A stretch of 64,000 nucleotides of DNA from Rhea pennata (taxonomy: Eukaryota; Chordata; Aves; Rheiformes; Rheidae), in the NCBI RefSeq assembly GCF_028389875.1, contig NC_084682.1, positions 3,606,001-3,670,000 on the forward strand, in the 5' to 3' direction. Both the position numbers and the translations under genes were made by a program. Of the stretch, positions 1 through 13,584 are shown piece by piece (the stretch's first letter is position 1; every line of letters begins with the position of its first letter). Below the pieces are notes generated by a model. That model was not told the origin of the DNA. It saw only the letters and a program-made list of their open reading frames with translations, and made no database searches.

Positions 1-3000
1 CGTGCTGCAGTGGGCACCGAGATGCACACAAAAGACCTCCAAAGTTTCTGTGCTCCACTTTGGTCACTACAGTGATTGTCTCTCTGCACTGAGAGAGCTG
101 CTGGCAATGTTGTTAAGTCACACCTCCCTAAGGGGAAATCCAACAAATCAAAGGAAACAAAAGAAAGCAGCATTTGACATCAATACACAAGAACTGGTAT
201 GGTTTTCCTCTGACAGAGGAAGTATCCATTGGTGAAACTGGGATTTGGTAGAGGGAATGGAAATCCAGCAAGATGACTCACTGTGGACTAGACTCATAAC
301 AAATGTAAACTTGCGTTTCTCCATTGATTTCAAGATGACACTACATTTTCACTGGCTGAGAATCTATTTCTTTTGCCTGAAATAGTATAGCTCAATGTCT
401 GGATCACAGAATTAATCTAGCAGCTAACATTCGTTTTGGCACCAGTTCACTGCATAGTTTTGAGGAATTCAGTTTCTGTGTCTCAGTTCACTTATTAATA
501 AAATGCATTTTGAGACCTAGTTCATTAGTGCTTACATATTAATAGTAGTAAGTACTTACATAGGACCCAAGGACAGTCAAGAGCAGAATATCATTTTTCC
601 AAAATATAATTAGAAGAAGAATCAAGAAAATATTGACAAGAGGAAACACATCAACCGGACATTTTTAAGTCATTCCCTTCTTAAGTTGTATCTGAAATAC
701 TGAACCTTCAAGTCACCAGCTTTCCTCATTACACAAACAATACTAAATAACATTAAGACACACTGGATAATAACCATATCCCTGTATGATAAATTTTGGA
801 TCTTGTGACACAGCTTGCCTTTTGTTACTGTAGGTGTTATTTGGGAAATAAAGTCTCCTTTAAAAAGAGGGAGGAGGCAGATAAAAAACTATTCTGAAAA
901 AATGGCATCAAAAATATGCTATTTTCTACATACGTGCTTATATAGTTCTCATCAATGCAACTTCCAGAAGTGCATTAAGCTGCATAATTAGCATCTGTCA
1001 CATGCAGCCTTTTCCTTCTCTCTTCCTCTCCCTAGAGGGAAACTGCATGAAGAAATGTTAACATAAATGTTAGTATATACACTATGCAGTGCATTCATAT
1101 TAGGAAAGGAACAGTCAGATAAGTCTGTGCTCATTCTTAGGTTCATCTTTGCGTAATATAAACTCTACCAGTTAAGAAAATGCTACTGATCCAATTTAAA
1201 AATTAACTAGTCTGTGGAAAGAAGATAATAGTGGGGGCAGGGGTGAGATGATCAGCATTGCATCAGATTTAAACCAATGGAATTGGAAGGCATTGGGCAG
1301 TTAACACTGTAGTCACTTGTATTATGTCCTCACACTTTTACATAGTCACAGTCATCCGAATATCTACCCAAGAACAGGAAGGGATAGATAATTTTTCCCT
1401 TAAGGCAAGGGTATTACTTTTGGCATGAATAATGTTACTTTGAAAAACACCAAGACAAAAGGGAGGACTTTATATATAGTTTGCATTTCTAAAGTATTCC
1501 TGTTTATATCGCTTTTTCATTCACATTCAAAGATAAACCCCTATAGAATATGAAAAATCAGTAGACTACAGCATCTCCTACTGAATCTCTCTATGCAGAA
1601 ACTTAAAAGAAAATGATACCTTTTAGAAATAAAGACTAAAAAGGAAGAAATTTGGCTTAAAGACAATAGTACATGAAGAACAATGACATTATTTAGCCTT
1701 AGATTTCCATTCAGACTCTCTCCATTTTTTCAAAGTGTTTATTTTCTACTTTATTAGTTTGACAAAAATTGAGATTATAGGATTAAACATATTGCCAGCA
1801 ACCTGAGGTATGAAGTGCAGACTGAATGCTTAAACTTCAGCTACAAAGGTGGTAATTATTGTAATTGGTTCATGTGAAGCAAATATATCAAGTAGTATAG
1901 AGTTCAAATTCATGCCAGTCGGTCTCCAGTTGGCACAGGCAGTTCTATCAGGAGGATATAGAGGTCTCAGCAGGACTTATTATTGGCAACTGTTCGACAG
2001 TTCTCTTCTCCAAATGGTTTCAAGGGGATTTGGGTGTGAAGAAAGATAAATTTTAACAAATTAAACTACCTAAAGATGGCTAGATGCCCAGAGCCACCTA
2101 GTCGGCATTAGTCACTACTACCAAACCATTTTTTAAAAGATAAAAATATCATCACTGTAAAGAAATGTCTATCAAGCTTTAACAACATGATCAAGTCGCT
2201 GCAAAGTTACCAAAACATGTACTATATATAATGCTACAAGCATGTGTATAAATATGTCAAGCATAAAAGGTACGGCAGAATATTTACACAATATGTATTT
2301 TTCTGTAAACAAGTAGCTTAAGTTACAGGAATCCAAGTATTCCTATAAGAACAAGCCATATAGTTTCAAGAAATTAGAATAAAACTTTATAATTAAAACT
2401 AACAATAAAAAACTCCCATAGGAAATAAGATTAGAGGGACTGTTTTTTTCCCTGTTAGTATTTATCTTAATACATTTTTAAGGTGACCATAATTGTGGTT
2501 ATAATTTAGATTATCTACATAATTTAGATTTGCACTGAGCTTTTAATGGAAGAATCTGCTGTGTACCATACTGATGGTCAGTTTAGACATTGCAAGAATG
2601 CCTTTTTCAAATGCTGAATATGTCTTTTTTAGCAGAGGTCTCTGATAAAAGATTTGAGTTTAATACATGGCAATAAAAAGAGGAATATGAGAATTCCCAT
2701 TCTCTTTAGTGTCAGCTTTAGTTAAGACATATGAATGCACATGAATAGTCTTGTCAGAATCTCTGAGACTACTGACATTCAAGATCTAACATATTATTAC
2801 TTCTGACCAGAACATTAGCTCCTATGCAATAAGGAGAAGGGAAAAAGATAGGACCAATCCCTAATCAGATAGAAAATTTGTGCATTTTTCTGCTTGGAAA
2901 TACTTGAATAGAACATTTCTGCTTTGAAAAATATTACATCTATTTTCTCCAATCTGAGACGAATGACTGCAATCTATTTAAATCTGCAGGAGAAAAAAAA

Positions 3001-6000
3001 AATCATCATTTCATGCCTGATCTTGCACCTCTTCCTCATGGAAAATACTCTAATTAATTAATATAAATGAAGACAACACAACCAAGTATTAAAACCTTGT
3101 AAAAGACACATGCTCATTCAAGGAAACTTTCTAGTACTTCTAGCTGCTAAATCTATTTATTACCAACAGACACAGAAAGTTTCTTTAAATTACTAGTTTC
3201 ACATAAAACTAATCTAATTAAAGAAAAGGTAATTTAGTTAAAATAAGATCATTTTAATTCAAGTATCAGTATATATCAAATCTGGGATATCAACACAAAG
3301 GAAAGGTTCATGTACCAGAAGCAAAAATCTTACAAGGTACTTCTAGCTGACTTAAGAGAAAATATATTCCAGAATTTTCTGTTATTGACAATATGCTGCC
3401 AAATAAATTAATACTACTCAAAAGCATTGACAATCAATCAGTATGTTTGGCTTTTGAAATTTGAGGTAAAAAAATGAGTACCTTCCATTTACAGCGCAAC
3501 AAAAGAGAATATTCTGTACTTTGCAACTGAAACTACCTTTAGTCCCCATTTACGAGTTACAACATGTCAGACAAAGAAACTGATTTGTTTGATGCGATAA
3601 ATGATGGCAGACCTTTACGTATTTGAAGTGCAACAGATGGTCTTCCAAGAAGAGCATAATGACTGGCAGACAGTACACTTCGTTAGAGTGGCTTGGAATG
3701 TCTTCAGCAATTACACAGTAAGTGCTTGGGGGGGGGGGAAATCCTGTCATCTCTCTGATTCTTCCCATGTAAATAGCGGCAACTTCCTTGTTCAGATACT
3801 AACAAATTGTATCGCTGAAAAATAGACCGACTAGCCAGTGAACTGGGAAAAGATGCATCTTTGGCCCCCACAGGACTATTCAGAATGGGGCTTCAAAAAT
3901 GCTGTCACCTGAGAAAACAGTTGCAAATAGGAAAAAAAATATATATATATATATATGTATGTATGTATGTATATAAATTTAGTGGAAACAAGTTTGGGCA
4001 TGTAGCTATAAAACTATTCATCTGCAGCCAGATATTCTATGGAAATTAATTTATGGAAAAGAGGGAACTTTAAAACAAAGTCCTTCCGATTTTCAGAAGT
4101 TGGGAGGTGAACAGATACAGATACAATATGCAGAAACTCTAGAGAAAAAACAAAAGAGAGTAAATTACTGAATAATGACCTCCTTTCTTCAGGAAATTAA
4201 AGGACAGTACTGGTGACTTTCAAGAGTCCTCTTCAGCATGAGTCTCTAGCTTAGGTTCTTCAGGGCAGAGTAAAGCAAGCTTTTCGGGGCTGTGACAAGG
4301 TATTCCCACTTTTATATGACAACCTACAAGTCAACAGTTAAATAAGAGTTATCGTAAGATACAAAAAGAGTAGTAAGATGCTGATCTTTAATATTATATA
4401 CATGGGTTAGAAATTTTTCACTTCTTTCCCTTCCCTCCCTCCATTCCCCATAATCCTGGAATTAGTCTTTTTTATTATAAAATCTTCCCCACCAAATTCA
4501 TCCCGGGTAGAATTTTATATAGCAACATAAACCCAACCAAAATGTGTTCTTTAACAATGTAACTTAAATGTTGATGGAATCATAACTGCATTACTCCCTC
4601 TCCAATTAGCAGCAGCTTTCTTTATGTTTGCTTATGAAGCGTAAACTCTTCGCTTGTCACTACAAAGACCTTCTGTAGAGGACTTAAAAAAACAGCCACA
4701 GCAATTAAAATGACAACAACAGAGGTGGACTGGTCACATTATGACAGAAAATATCCAGCTGTTTCTTTCCAGCAAAAGGACACCAACTATTTGAAATACA
4801 ATGACCAATTTTTGCCAGTCTACCTAATGCCGATGGCTATTCTGGCCAATGTAAGGATTTCCAAGCAAGGAACACAAATACAGAACTAAACCAAACCTCA
4901 CAGGCTGATTTTCCTTGATCAGGATTATCATTCATAGCTTTTACTCATATAAAGTTCCTTTTTCTGCTAGAAGAATAGATACTCTATTCCGTGTGAAATT
5001 CTCTAAAATCTAAGTAAAACTGACTAGTTTTAGTTATCCAAAAGCAGAAAGACAAAAAGTAAACTGATAGTATATGGACAAGCAAATTAGATTTTAAAAT
5101 TATTTACTTTGGTTGTGCTGAAAAACATTCAAAGAGTTAATTAAGACCATAAGTCTCACTACACCCAAGCTATTACTTATAAAACATTAACCTCTGTTAC
5201 AATCACATCTGTCTTTCTGTGCTGCCGGCTCCTGCCTGTTCTGTATCACAACAGTAATAACACGGGTAGTTATTTGTAACACATGTAGGAAATTTTTATT
5301 ATTATTTTAAGCATACATTTAAATAATAAAAAAAGGTTTGAAAAGTAGATGTTCCAGGTTAGCTTTTCTTAGTTAGAATATAGTGAATGAATGCCTGAAA
5401 TGATAGGATAAGTTTGATTACTAATACAGCAAGAAGGATGGTGAGAAACAACTCATATATACTAACAACCATTCAGGGGGAAAAATATGTTTAGAATCCA
5501 TCTACAAATATACTATTGGAGCAAAAATGACGACAAAATTATCATGAAGAATTTCATGATTGTTTCTTTTTTGTTAGTCTTTGCTTCTCATAACAGCAGA
5601 GACACAGCAAGAGCTATGTATCAGAATTCATCCATGCATTATATTTTGCACATCAAATTAAGATGATTATCCATGACTTTTTAGGCAAATAGAGGAATGC
5701 AGAAAACATGTCAGCTGTTATACATAGAATATATGAGCACTTCGCTCTCTGTTTTACATTTAAAAGAGCAGCAGGTAATTAGCTCAATTATTACACTGCG
5801 AAAAAATTTTCATTTGTGAGTTCAGAAGCATCTTTGGCTCCTTATCTATTACGTGAATCAGAACTTACAGGCAGCTCATAATACTTGTTTTCCATGCAGT
5901 GGTTGTCTGCAAAGTAATTGCCGTAAGTGGACAAAGGTTTAATGCCTTCTTCTTTCAACCTTCAGCCATAAAATATTTGTAAGTGGGAAACTTATAGACA

Positions 6001-9000
6001 TTAAAAAAAAAAACTGCAAAATATAGAGGACAAGAAGAAAAAGGGAGAACAATACAGAGATTACTTAAAGAAAAACAAACAAAATGCCTTTTGTTCCCTA
6101 AATTCCCAGAATTCATCTTCAGAATCCATGCCTGCATACTGTAAATTAGATAAAACATTTTCAGACTATAATATTATACTTCTCTACATTTCATCTCAGA
6201 ATTGTTTGACAACATGCATCTTTTTCTCTGTGAGTGTTCTGTAATGAATTTATTTGCATTGGGAAATACATAAAAAGCTGTTCAATTTGAAACTTTGCAA
6301 ATTAGGCATCAATGCCAAATACTTTCATGTGATAGCATATGCAGGTCTCTCTACCTTTATCCTTTCCATAGTTCTGTGGGCATAATAACTACCATTTTGC
6401 ACTAATAGCCACAAGAAACATAAGACTGCCAAAAGTTTTGAAATCAGCAGGTTTGACAAACCAGTAATAAATCCTAGGCAATAAAAAAGTATGCTCAAGC
6501 AATGTTTCATAAATATAATGATTCCTTACAGATGTTTGTATTTAATACAATGGAAAGAATGCTTAGTTCCATCTGGCCAAGTGGTATCAGACACCAAATG
6601 ACTAAAGACAATGAGACCCAAGCACAGGACTGTTCAATCTCAAGAGGTAAATTCCTTGACATTAGGCTGACAAAGTAATTTGAAATTTTGTAATCTATAC
6701 ATGGTTTCATACAATAATTGTGCTTGGTATTTTACAAATATTTTTCTATTCATGAAAATAGAGAAGCTAGTCATGCATTCTTTATTTTTGAAATTAATAC
6801 TCATTCACCTAAACAGTGATTTAAATCACTGGGATTGTTTGTGTATGAAAATTATGGGTTAAGGCAATATCTTATTAAACTGTATTGGAAATGCAGAAAT
6901 GAGACTATCATTGTGACTTGTTCTGCAGCCTCCTTGAAGTCACACATACAACCTGTGAAAGTCTAAAACTTTACAATAACATGCAGGAAAGTAGCAACTA
7001 TAGCTATGTTTATCATCTTTGCAGGCTAATTTATTTGTATTTGTCTCAGAAGAGGTTGACTACCCATCGCTATATCAGAATGGAAAGTACCGTAACAACT
7101 GCTTAATAAGATGTCTATGTTTCCTCTAACGTCCTTAACTTTCATATGCTCAGGAAGCTAAAGCCTTTGAGTCACTTTTATTCCTTAGATGCTCAAAACC
7201 AACCAGTTTTAGAAGGCACTAAGTACTAGAAATACTATGTGCTTTCCAAAACAATGGGTCTTTCTTTTCACATAAGTCTTGAAGGATTCTACACCAAAAC
7301 AGAAAAGAGTACAAATGTGGAACGCCTGAAAATGTGGTCCCACAATGCATGCAAAATGCAAGCAAAGCATTAAGTTGTAATGGCAGTCTAGAAGTGGAGA
7401 TGGAGTTCTAGCTGGAGGTTGATTCAAATCCCTGTTAAGTGAATGAGCACTGCTGAATGTCTTTTTAGAGAAAAATAAGAATTCTGTTATCTGGTCAGTA
7501 TAAAATGGGGTTCTACTTGCCTAGATATCAAAAGCTCCAGCCTGTTCAGTCAGAAAAGCTGTTATATTAAATAAATGATTTTCTGGAAGACTGATTGATG
7601 TTTGCAAAGTACTAGGCACATTCTGAATATTAGCATATTTCACAAATGTGCAACTTTGCAACGTGATTCCAGTGAGCTTACAAACCTTGTAAAACTTGCA
7701 GATCAAAAACCTATGGGAAGGACAAAACAATTTTCCTGATGGAAAGACCTAATAGATTCAGGAAAGAAACTGATGGAAGCTGTCATTGTGTTACCTCTAA
7801 ATACAGACGACTGCATAGCTGCAGTCACTGTTTGTAATGAAGACAAGCAAAAGGCTGTACAAATGGCAAGAGAATATGGCAACCACAGAGCAGGACATTC
7901 TACTGACATATGGATCCTGAAAACACTAACTTCTGGATTACAACATCTGGAAGGATAACAGAGAATAAAAATTCAGTTCCGTGAGGCAGAGCAGGAGCCT
8001 ATATCAACACTAATCACATGCTTGTGTTATTACTCAATGGATGTACTTGAACCAGAGGGATAAAGGGGTACTTAAAGGAATACATGGCAGATACATGCAA
8101 ACAGGTCCTGGTTCACTGCTGCTTTGCCTCTTGTGTAATCACTCTCATTGTAGAGGAGCACTAGTTGGAACTCAGGATACCTTGTTTTGTATTAAGTGAA
8201 AAAAAACCTGTGCAAAAGCAATATTGTGATACACCATCTGGTGTATCAGAAGACATTGGGGAGACAACTTTGACCAAGCACAAACACAGACAAACCAAAA
8301 TATGAAAAACAATACATGAATATGATAGGCCATATATGAATTGGAACATAGTAAGCACATGTACCTCTGAAAAAAATTTAAGTAAATTGCTTTCCTGAGG
8401 AAAGGCTGTAAGACTATATCTTATTTTTTCAAAGCTACACCATCAGTGAATTCCTGTAAATTAATATTCTCCTGCAAATAAACTGATCTTTTCCACTTTT
8501 TGGCAACTCTGGTAAAGACTGGCTTAAAAAAACCCTGTAAGTAGGGCTTTATTCCTACGAGAAATCTCCCTGAAGGAGGAGGAGAAAACATGAGCTCAAA
8601 TTACTAGCACAATCACATTTCGTAACTGCCTGTGCCTAGCCAGCAGTATTGGTTCTTTGCTGTTCCAAGTATAAAAATGCACAAACTTTTCTCTCTCTTT
8701 AACTAAGAGGAAGAAAAATCAACTTATCCTTGAGTACTTACAGAGTTTCAAGCAGCTCAAAACAATGGAGCACTGTGTACCCAGCTCATCACAGACTCTG
8801 AAAAAGATGCAAGGAAAAGAAAGCACAAAGCATGTAATTACTGTTTCATGACACATTTTTGTTATTAATACATTCTCTAAGATGGCAGGCATAGTACTGC
8901 AGTTTAATTAGATGATAACTGGAGAGGGGGGTTGAATTTATGAGGTAATAAATATGTTTTGGACTAATAATCTCCAAGGCTGAGGTGTTTATTAATCTAG

Positions 9001-11860
9001 AATATAAAGATTATAAAGTTGGTAGGAGAAAACATTAAGTTGCACTGAGATGCCTATTCTTTTCATATTCTGAGATTTTGAAAACTGGTATTTTCCTTCT
9101 TCTGGCAGTTAGATCAGAAAGCCAAGATTGCTGTGGACACTGCTGAACAGAACTAGAAATTGTATTCTGAATGCATTCTAATAGGCAGAGATAATTTAAA
9201 TTTCAGCAGATGTTGTGTGTTTTAAAGTTTTGCCTTTTAGTAAGTTTATAATCTCCTAAACTATTAAGTACTGCAAATAATACCTTCCATATTATATCCT
9301 CCAACAGCTGTCAATGTCTTATTTCTGGACAGATGTGCTTATACAATAACTAGACCATACACAACCCTAACAGAAACCCCCACGATTACTCAACTCTCTC
9401 CATTTCCCTGCTTTTGGATTCACCTGCAAGACTAAACTATGTGGTAAGCAAGCATATCAACTCTAACGTCTAGTTACATTTTGTCTTTTCTTAACATCGA
9501 TCTAAAGACTTTTTTTTGCCTAGTTCAGCACTTTAACAATTTAGAAACTAACTGTTCAACATTGTGAGGATTTATACCACAAACCATCATGCCAAGAAGT
9601 CACAGGTTTGAAACTGCACAATCTATTACTAGTCTTTGGGTACTCACAACCAGAGCTTTACAAATTGCCAGAGTCCAGTCCATTTAAGGTACTTTTCTCT
9701 GTTATTTTAAAAGTGTCTGTGTCTGAGGCATGCAAGAGGGAAGACCAGATTTAATCCTGGCACAAGTGGGCATCACTGGAGTGAAAGACTAGGTTGCTTA
9801 CTGGAAGGCTAAATTTAGGCTTGAGAGAACTACAGAGGAAGACTATGGAAGGAATGCTAGGACAAACTGTTTGTATTCCTCAGCAGCACCCCGCTCCTCA
9901 CAAACAAACCAAGACTGACAATTGCAAGAGGGAACCCTGTCCTCACGGGCCTCAAACAGGTGATGGCTGCTGCAGCATTAATGGATGAAACTGGGGAAAT
10001 CCTGGATGTGCCAAAAAAGCCATGGCACACTGGCGCAGGGGCAAGAGAAGGAGGAGAAGGGCAAGACACGTCACATCTTAGGTGGTGGGAAAGAGAAAAT
10101 CCCACTTTTCTGAGCCACTCCAAGTTGAGCAACAAAAGCAAGCAAGCTGTGTTGCTGAGGTTGTAAACATTTAAAAATATATAAAAGAATGTTTGTTAAT
10201 TAGCTTAGGTGATCCAAATATAATTGGCCATAGGTTCATACAGCTTCCAGACTGGCTCCATAGGTTCAGAACAAAGGCCTCAATACTAAATCTGGAAAAG
10301 ACTATACAGATATTTAAAGGAAGATGCTGATAACAGCCATTTCCAAAGCTCTTGCTTTTTAATTCCCAGGCTTATATACTCTCTCCAAATGAAACAAGCA
10401 ACAGAGCTAACTTCTCAATATTAAATCTCTAGGCAGTATGTTATTCATATAGCTTATGTAGATGTCTTTACCCTCTGGAAAAACAAAGTTTAAGAAAAAT
10501 GGTTCTATCTTTGGGGAACAGTTTAAGTCTCAGGATAACTACATTAGGAAATCTAACTCTATTACTTTGTATCTTACATTTTATTACTAAATTGGTAATA
10601 GGAAATTACCAAATAAAATTGGTATTTTACTTGGTAATATTTTTCTGTGGGCCTCGTCTAATATGAAAGATGGTGATCATCAAATTTATTCAAGTTTTCC
10701 TGTCAACAACATCATTAACCAAATCCCTCAATTTCAAAGTAAATAAAAGCATCTGGGTTTCTAGCGCAGCAAGACTGACTAGCATATTTAAGCCTCATAT
10801 ATAGATGAATTTGCACTGGACCGAATTTGCATATTAATGAAGGACTAATTGCTCTTTGCAGTCAATTTTATGCAAATGAATTTACTCCTCTCAGTACAAT
10901 TTTCATAATGTTCAGAAAGAAACAAAAAATGTAAAACTTTTTAAAAAACTATACAAATGTTAGACAATCAAGGAAGAAATATCATAATGACATCAAACAG
11001 CTTTACATTAAAATTGTATATAGTTCATCTTTTATATTGTTGCTTTATTTTAACAGTCTCCTACAAAGAATTGAACAATTCATAGAATAACTTCAGCCTA
11101 TTCCCCAACCTCTGCCTCAAATTTTAACAGCTTGTAACAACCCAGTATATTATCTTGTCTCCAGCTGGAAGGATGGAGTTTGAATTTTTAGGGGAAGTTA
11201 AGTTTGCTAAACAGGAATTTATTTTCTCTCAGTCTTCCTCACATCACAGGTCAGTTAAGAGACACCCTGCTTCCTGCCATGACTTTAAGCTAGTTTTTAC
11301 CTTGTTTCTCGCTATCAAGAAAAAGGCCAAAGTCCAAATCCCTGTTCAGCCCCTCCATCTGAGTTGAAATTCAATAAAGTTAGAGAAAGACAGGAAGGTA
11401 CATGTGAAAGAGAGGTACCAACAAATGCCAAGAAAAAAAGAATGGTAAAAATGGAGGGAGAGAAAAATGTGTATAATCAAGTCTAGCTAAAAATAGGAAA
11501 ATTGGAGGGTTTAAGAGAAAGCTAAAGAAAACAAATGAAAAAGAAAAATGCATCCACAAATGCATCTACGGGGAGAAACCCCCCCCCCCCCACAAAACTA
11601 AAAGAACAGGGAAAACCTAGTAGAAGAGTTAGTAGGAATCTGAACTTGCATGTATATCCTCTCTCTAATGAGAAAACCCTTATTTTAACTATAAAGACTG
11701 ATAACTGTATTATACATACATACATTTATATATAATCAAATCACTTATAGAAGGCAATTTTAATCAGAAAAGGAATTGCACAGAAATTATAGCTTTAATT
11801 GACTTCATATCTTTTTGTAGAAGAAATACTGTGATGCATACACATGTGAATACGGTTACA
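1..11860. other. Gene-poor AT-rich flank, left part
   Basis: No open frame here reaches more than about 90 codons or resembles a protein I recognise, and no exon series with matching splice sites could be built. Contents are AT-rich unique sequence with short simple repeats, a perfect 18-bp palindrome near 6.82 kb, an inverted repeat near 8.24 kb and a homeodomain/POU-motif-rich stretch near 10.8 kb. It lies upstream of the RNFT1 CpG island and is probably intergenic, though introns of an unseen gene or a long non-coding RNA cannot be excluded. Confidence 0.6.
3939..3976. repeat. (AT)n/(GTAT)n microsatellite
   Basis: A run of AT dinucleotides passes directly into four GTAT tetranucleotides. 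It is a compound simple repeat in intergenic DNA. Confidence 0.9.
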
Positions 11861-11869
11861 GCCATAGCT

Positions 11870-12140
11870 GCTGTAGCTTGGATTATATTTGTTGCCTTTC
11901 TCTGCAGCTTTTCCTGCTTTAATATATCCTTTTTAAGACACACAGCCCACACAGTATTCAAGATGTAGATATATGATGGATTTATAATAGTATCAAAGCA
12001 TTTCTTGTATTTTTTCTCTATTTCTTTTCTAATAGTTTCTAGCATCCTATCCGCTTTTTGGATCATATAGCACTGAGCTAACAAGTTTCTTATAACCACG
12101 AAATTTTGTTCCTGAGAAGTAATAGTTACGACCATCACAG
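11870..12140 (-). mobile_element. Decayed LINE (CR1/L2-like) reverse-transcriptase C-terminal fragment
   Basis: The - strand carries a 124-codon open frame (12,138 to 11,764). Its middle part reads like the end of a CR1/L2-type ORF2 reverse transcriptase: KADRML, then IINPSYIY where the family has LVRPHLEY, then W-x3-LKKDI, then EKLQRKATNII where the family has ERVQRRATKMI. Spacing from the W to KKD and from KKD to QR equals the family pattern; the stretch from KA-RML to W is about three residues short. The catalytic YADD region and endonuclease were not found nearby, so this is a truncated, diverged fossil. Similarity is from memory of the family, and the exact clade is uncertain. Confidence 0.55.
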
Positions 12141-13564
12141 TACTTCATGATCAAAGTAAAACAGTCTTTAATACGAACACCCTTTGACTGAGTTTTGGCA
12201 GAGAAGCAGCAGAAGAGCATAACCTCCCAGGGCTCGGATACAAGGAGCAAGGAGCACAGAGAAATTCCAGAGAAGCTGCTTTGCTGTCTCTCCTTTCAGT
12301 CTCAACCTGGATGTCAGAAGCCACAACACATGTAGTTATAAAAGTATAAAAGTTATAGAGTTATATAAGTTAATAACAGCAATAATTAAAAAGCGAATAA
12401 ACTGCATTGCAGTTGCTGAGGCATTTTCAGCAAAGGAACAAGACTCCAGCTCAACAAATCAGCCAGGAGGACTTGCTATTAAAAGTTATCTGAAAACAAA
12501 TTATAGTTCTTTGTTTAGTAGTACTTAGAAGATAGAGCTTTTAGTCTGGTTTATGAATTCAAAATGTCTTCCTGTTTTGTTGATAGAGAGGAATAGAGGC
12601 AAATGCATCCTCCTTTATAACTCACTTATATGGCATTTGAAAACCTGCTATGGGTTCTCCTCCTTTTTTCCTAAAAGATGTCTGCTTCAAGTGATTAATG
12701 CTGTGTGAATGTAAACAAAGATAATTATTCAAACAAGAACAAGATGTTCCACCCAAAAATGATTAGCTTTTTCAGAAGATGAGATGCCTACTTCTAATCA
12801 TCAAGAAAGGTTAACCTGACCAGATTTAATTAGCTACTTAATACAATAATAAAGATGTATATATTATTGGTGAAGAAGAGATTGCAGGAGCAATGCTGAA
12901 TCCAAACAAAATACCTTGATCAAATACAAAGACTAAGAAATTACATGAGGTGTTATTACATGATTACACGGGTGTAAGAGTTCCCAAGTTTTCACAGCCA
13001 TTATGCAAAATTTTGAAATAATTAGGTGAAGTTCTGCATAGACAAATAACAATAAATATAAATTAAACAATCCACCCCAAGAAAAAACATATTAAAATTA
13101 ACACAGTAACTTTTCTTGACACTGTACTTCAAATCCATAGATGAAGTCAGCCATTTTTTACAGATTATTTGACCTTCTAGTGAAACAAACAACTATTTCC
13201 TTATAATCAAAAGAAATAAGAAAATGTCTTCCCACCATTTTCTTGGAATCACTGCTGCTCAGCTAACTTGTGCAAGGCTACAGAGCAGAGTTCTGACTCT
13301 GAATTAAGACACAGTTCTCACTGGCTAGGTGTATTTTAAAACACACTTCTCTGAAGAACAGATGCTTTCAAGTTTCATGTATACCATAAATATAAAGAAC
13401 CGAGCAATACATTTTAGAAAGAAGTTCTCAATAATTCATTAGCATTCAATTTCTGAAGGAAAAGGACAAGGACTTATGGAAAATTTTATAATATAAAAGG
13501 AGATATAAAAGGAGATATTAGACAAAGGTTTTGGGCACTGATTTTTTTTTTTTCCTAAAAAAGA

Positions 13565-13584
13565 ATATATATATATATATATAT
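13565..13584. repeat. (AT)n microsatellite
   Basis: A pure AT dinucleotide run of about ten units. Confidence 0.9.

Noticed and set aside
11081-11125. Possible second CR1 end (TCATAGAATAACTTCAG...)
   Set aside because: The repeat-like start is present, but the following bases do not match the AGGTTGGAA segment.
12180-12250. CR1-like text (GGGAGGTTATG...TTCTCTG) on the - strand beside the RT fragment
   Set aside because: In CR1 this motif lies 3' of the RT tail, but here it would lie 5'. The match is short and probably chance.
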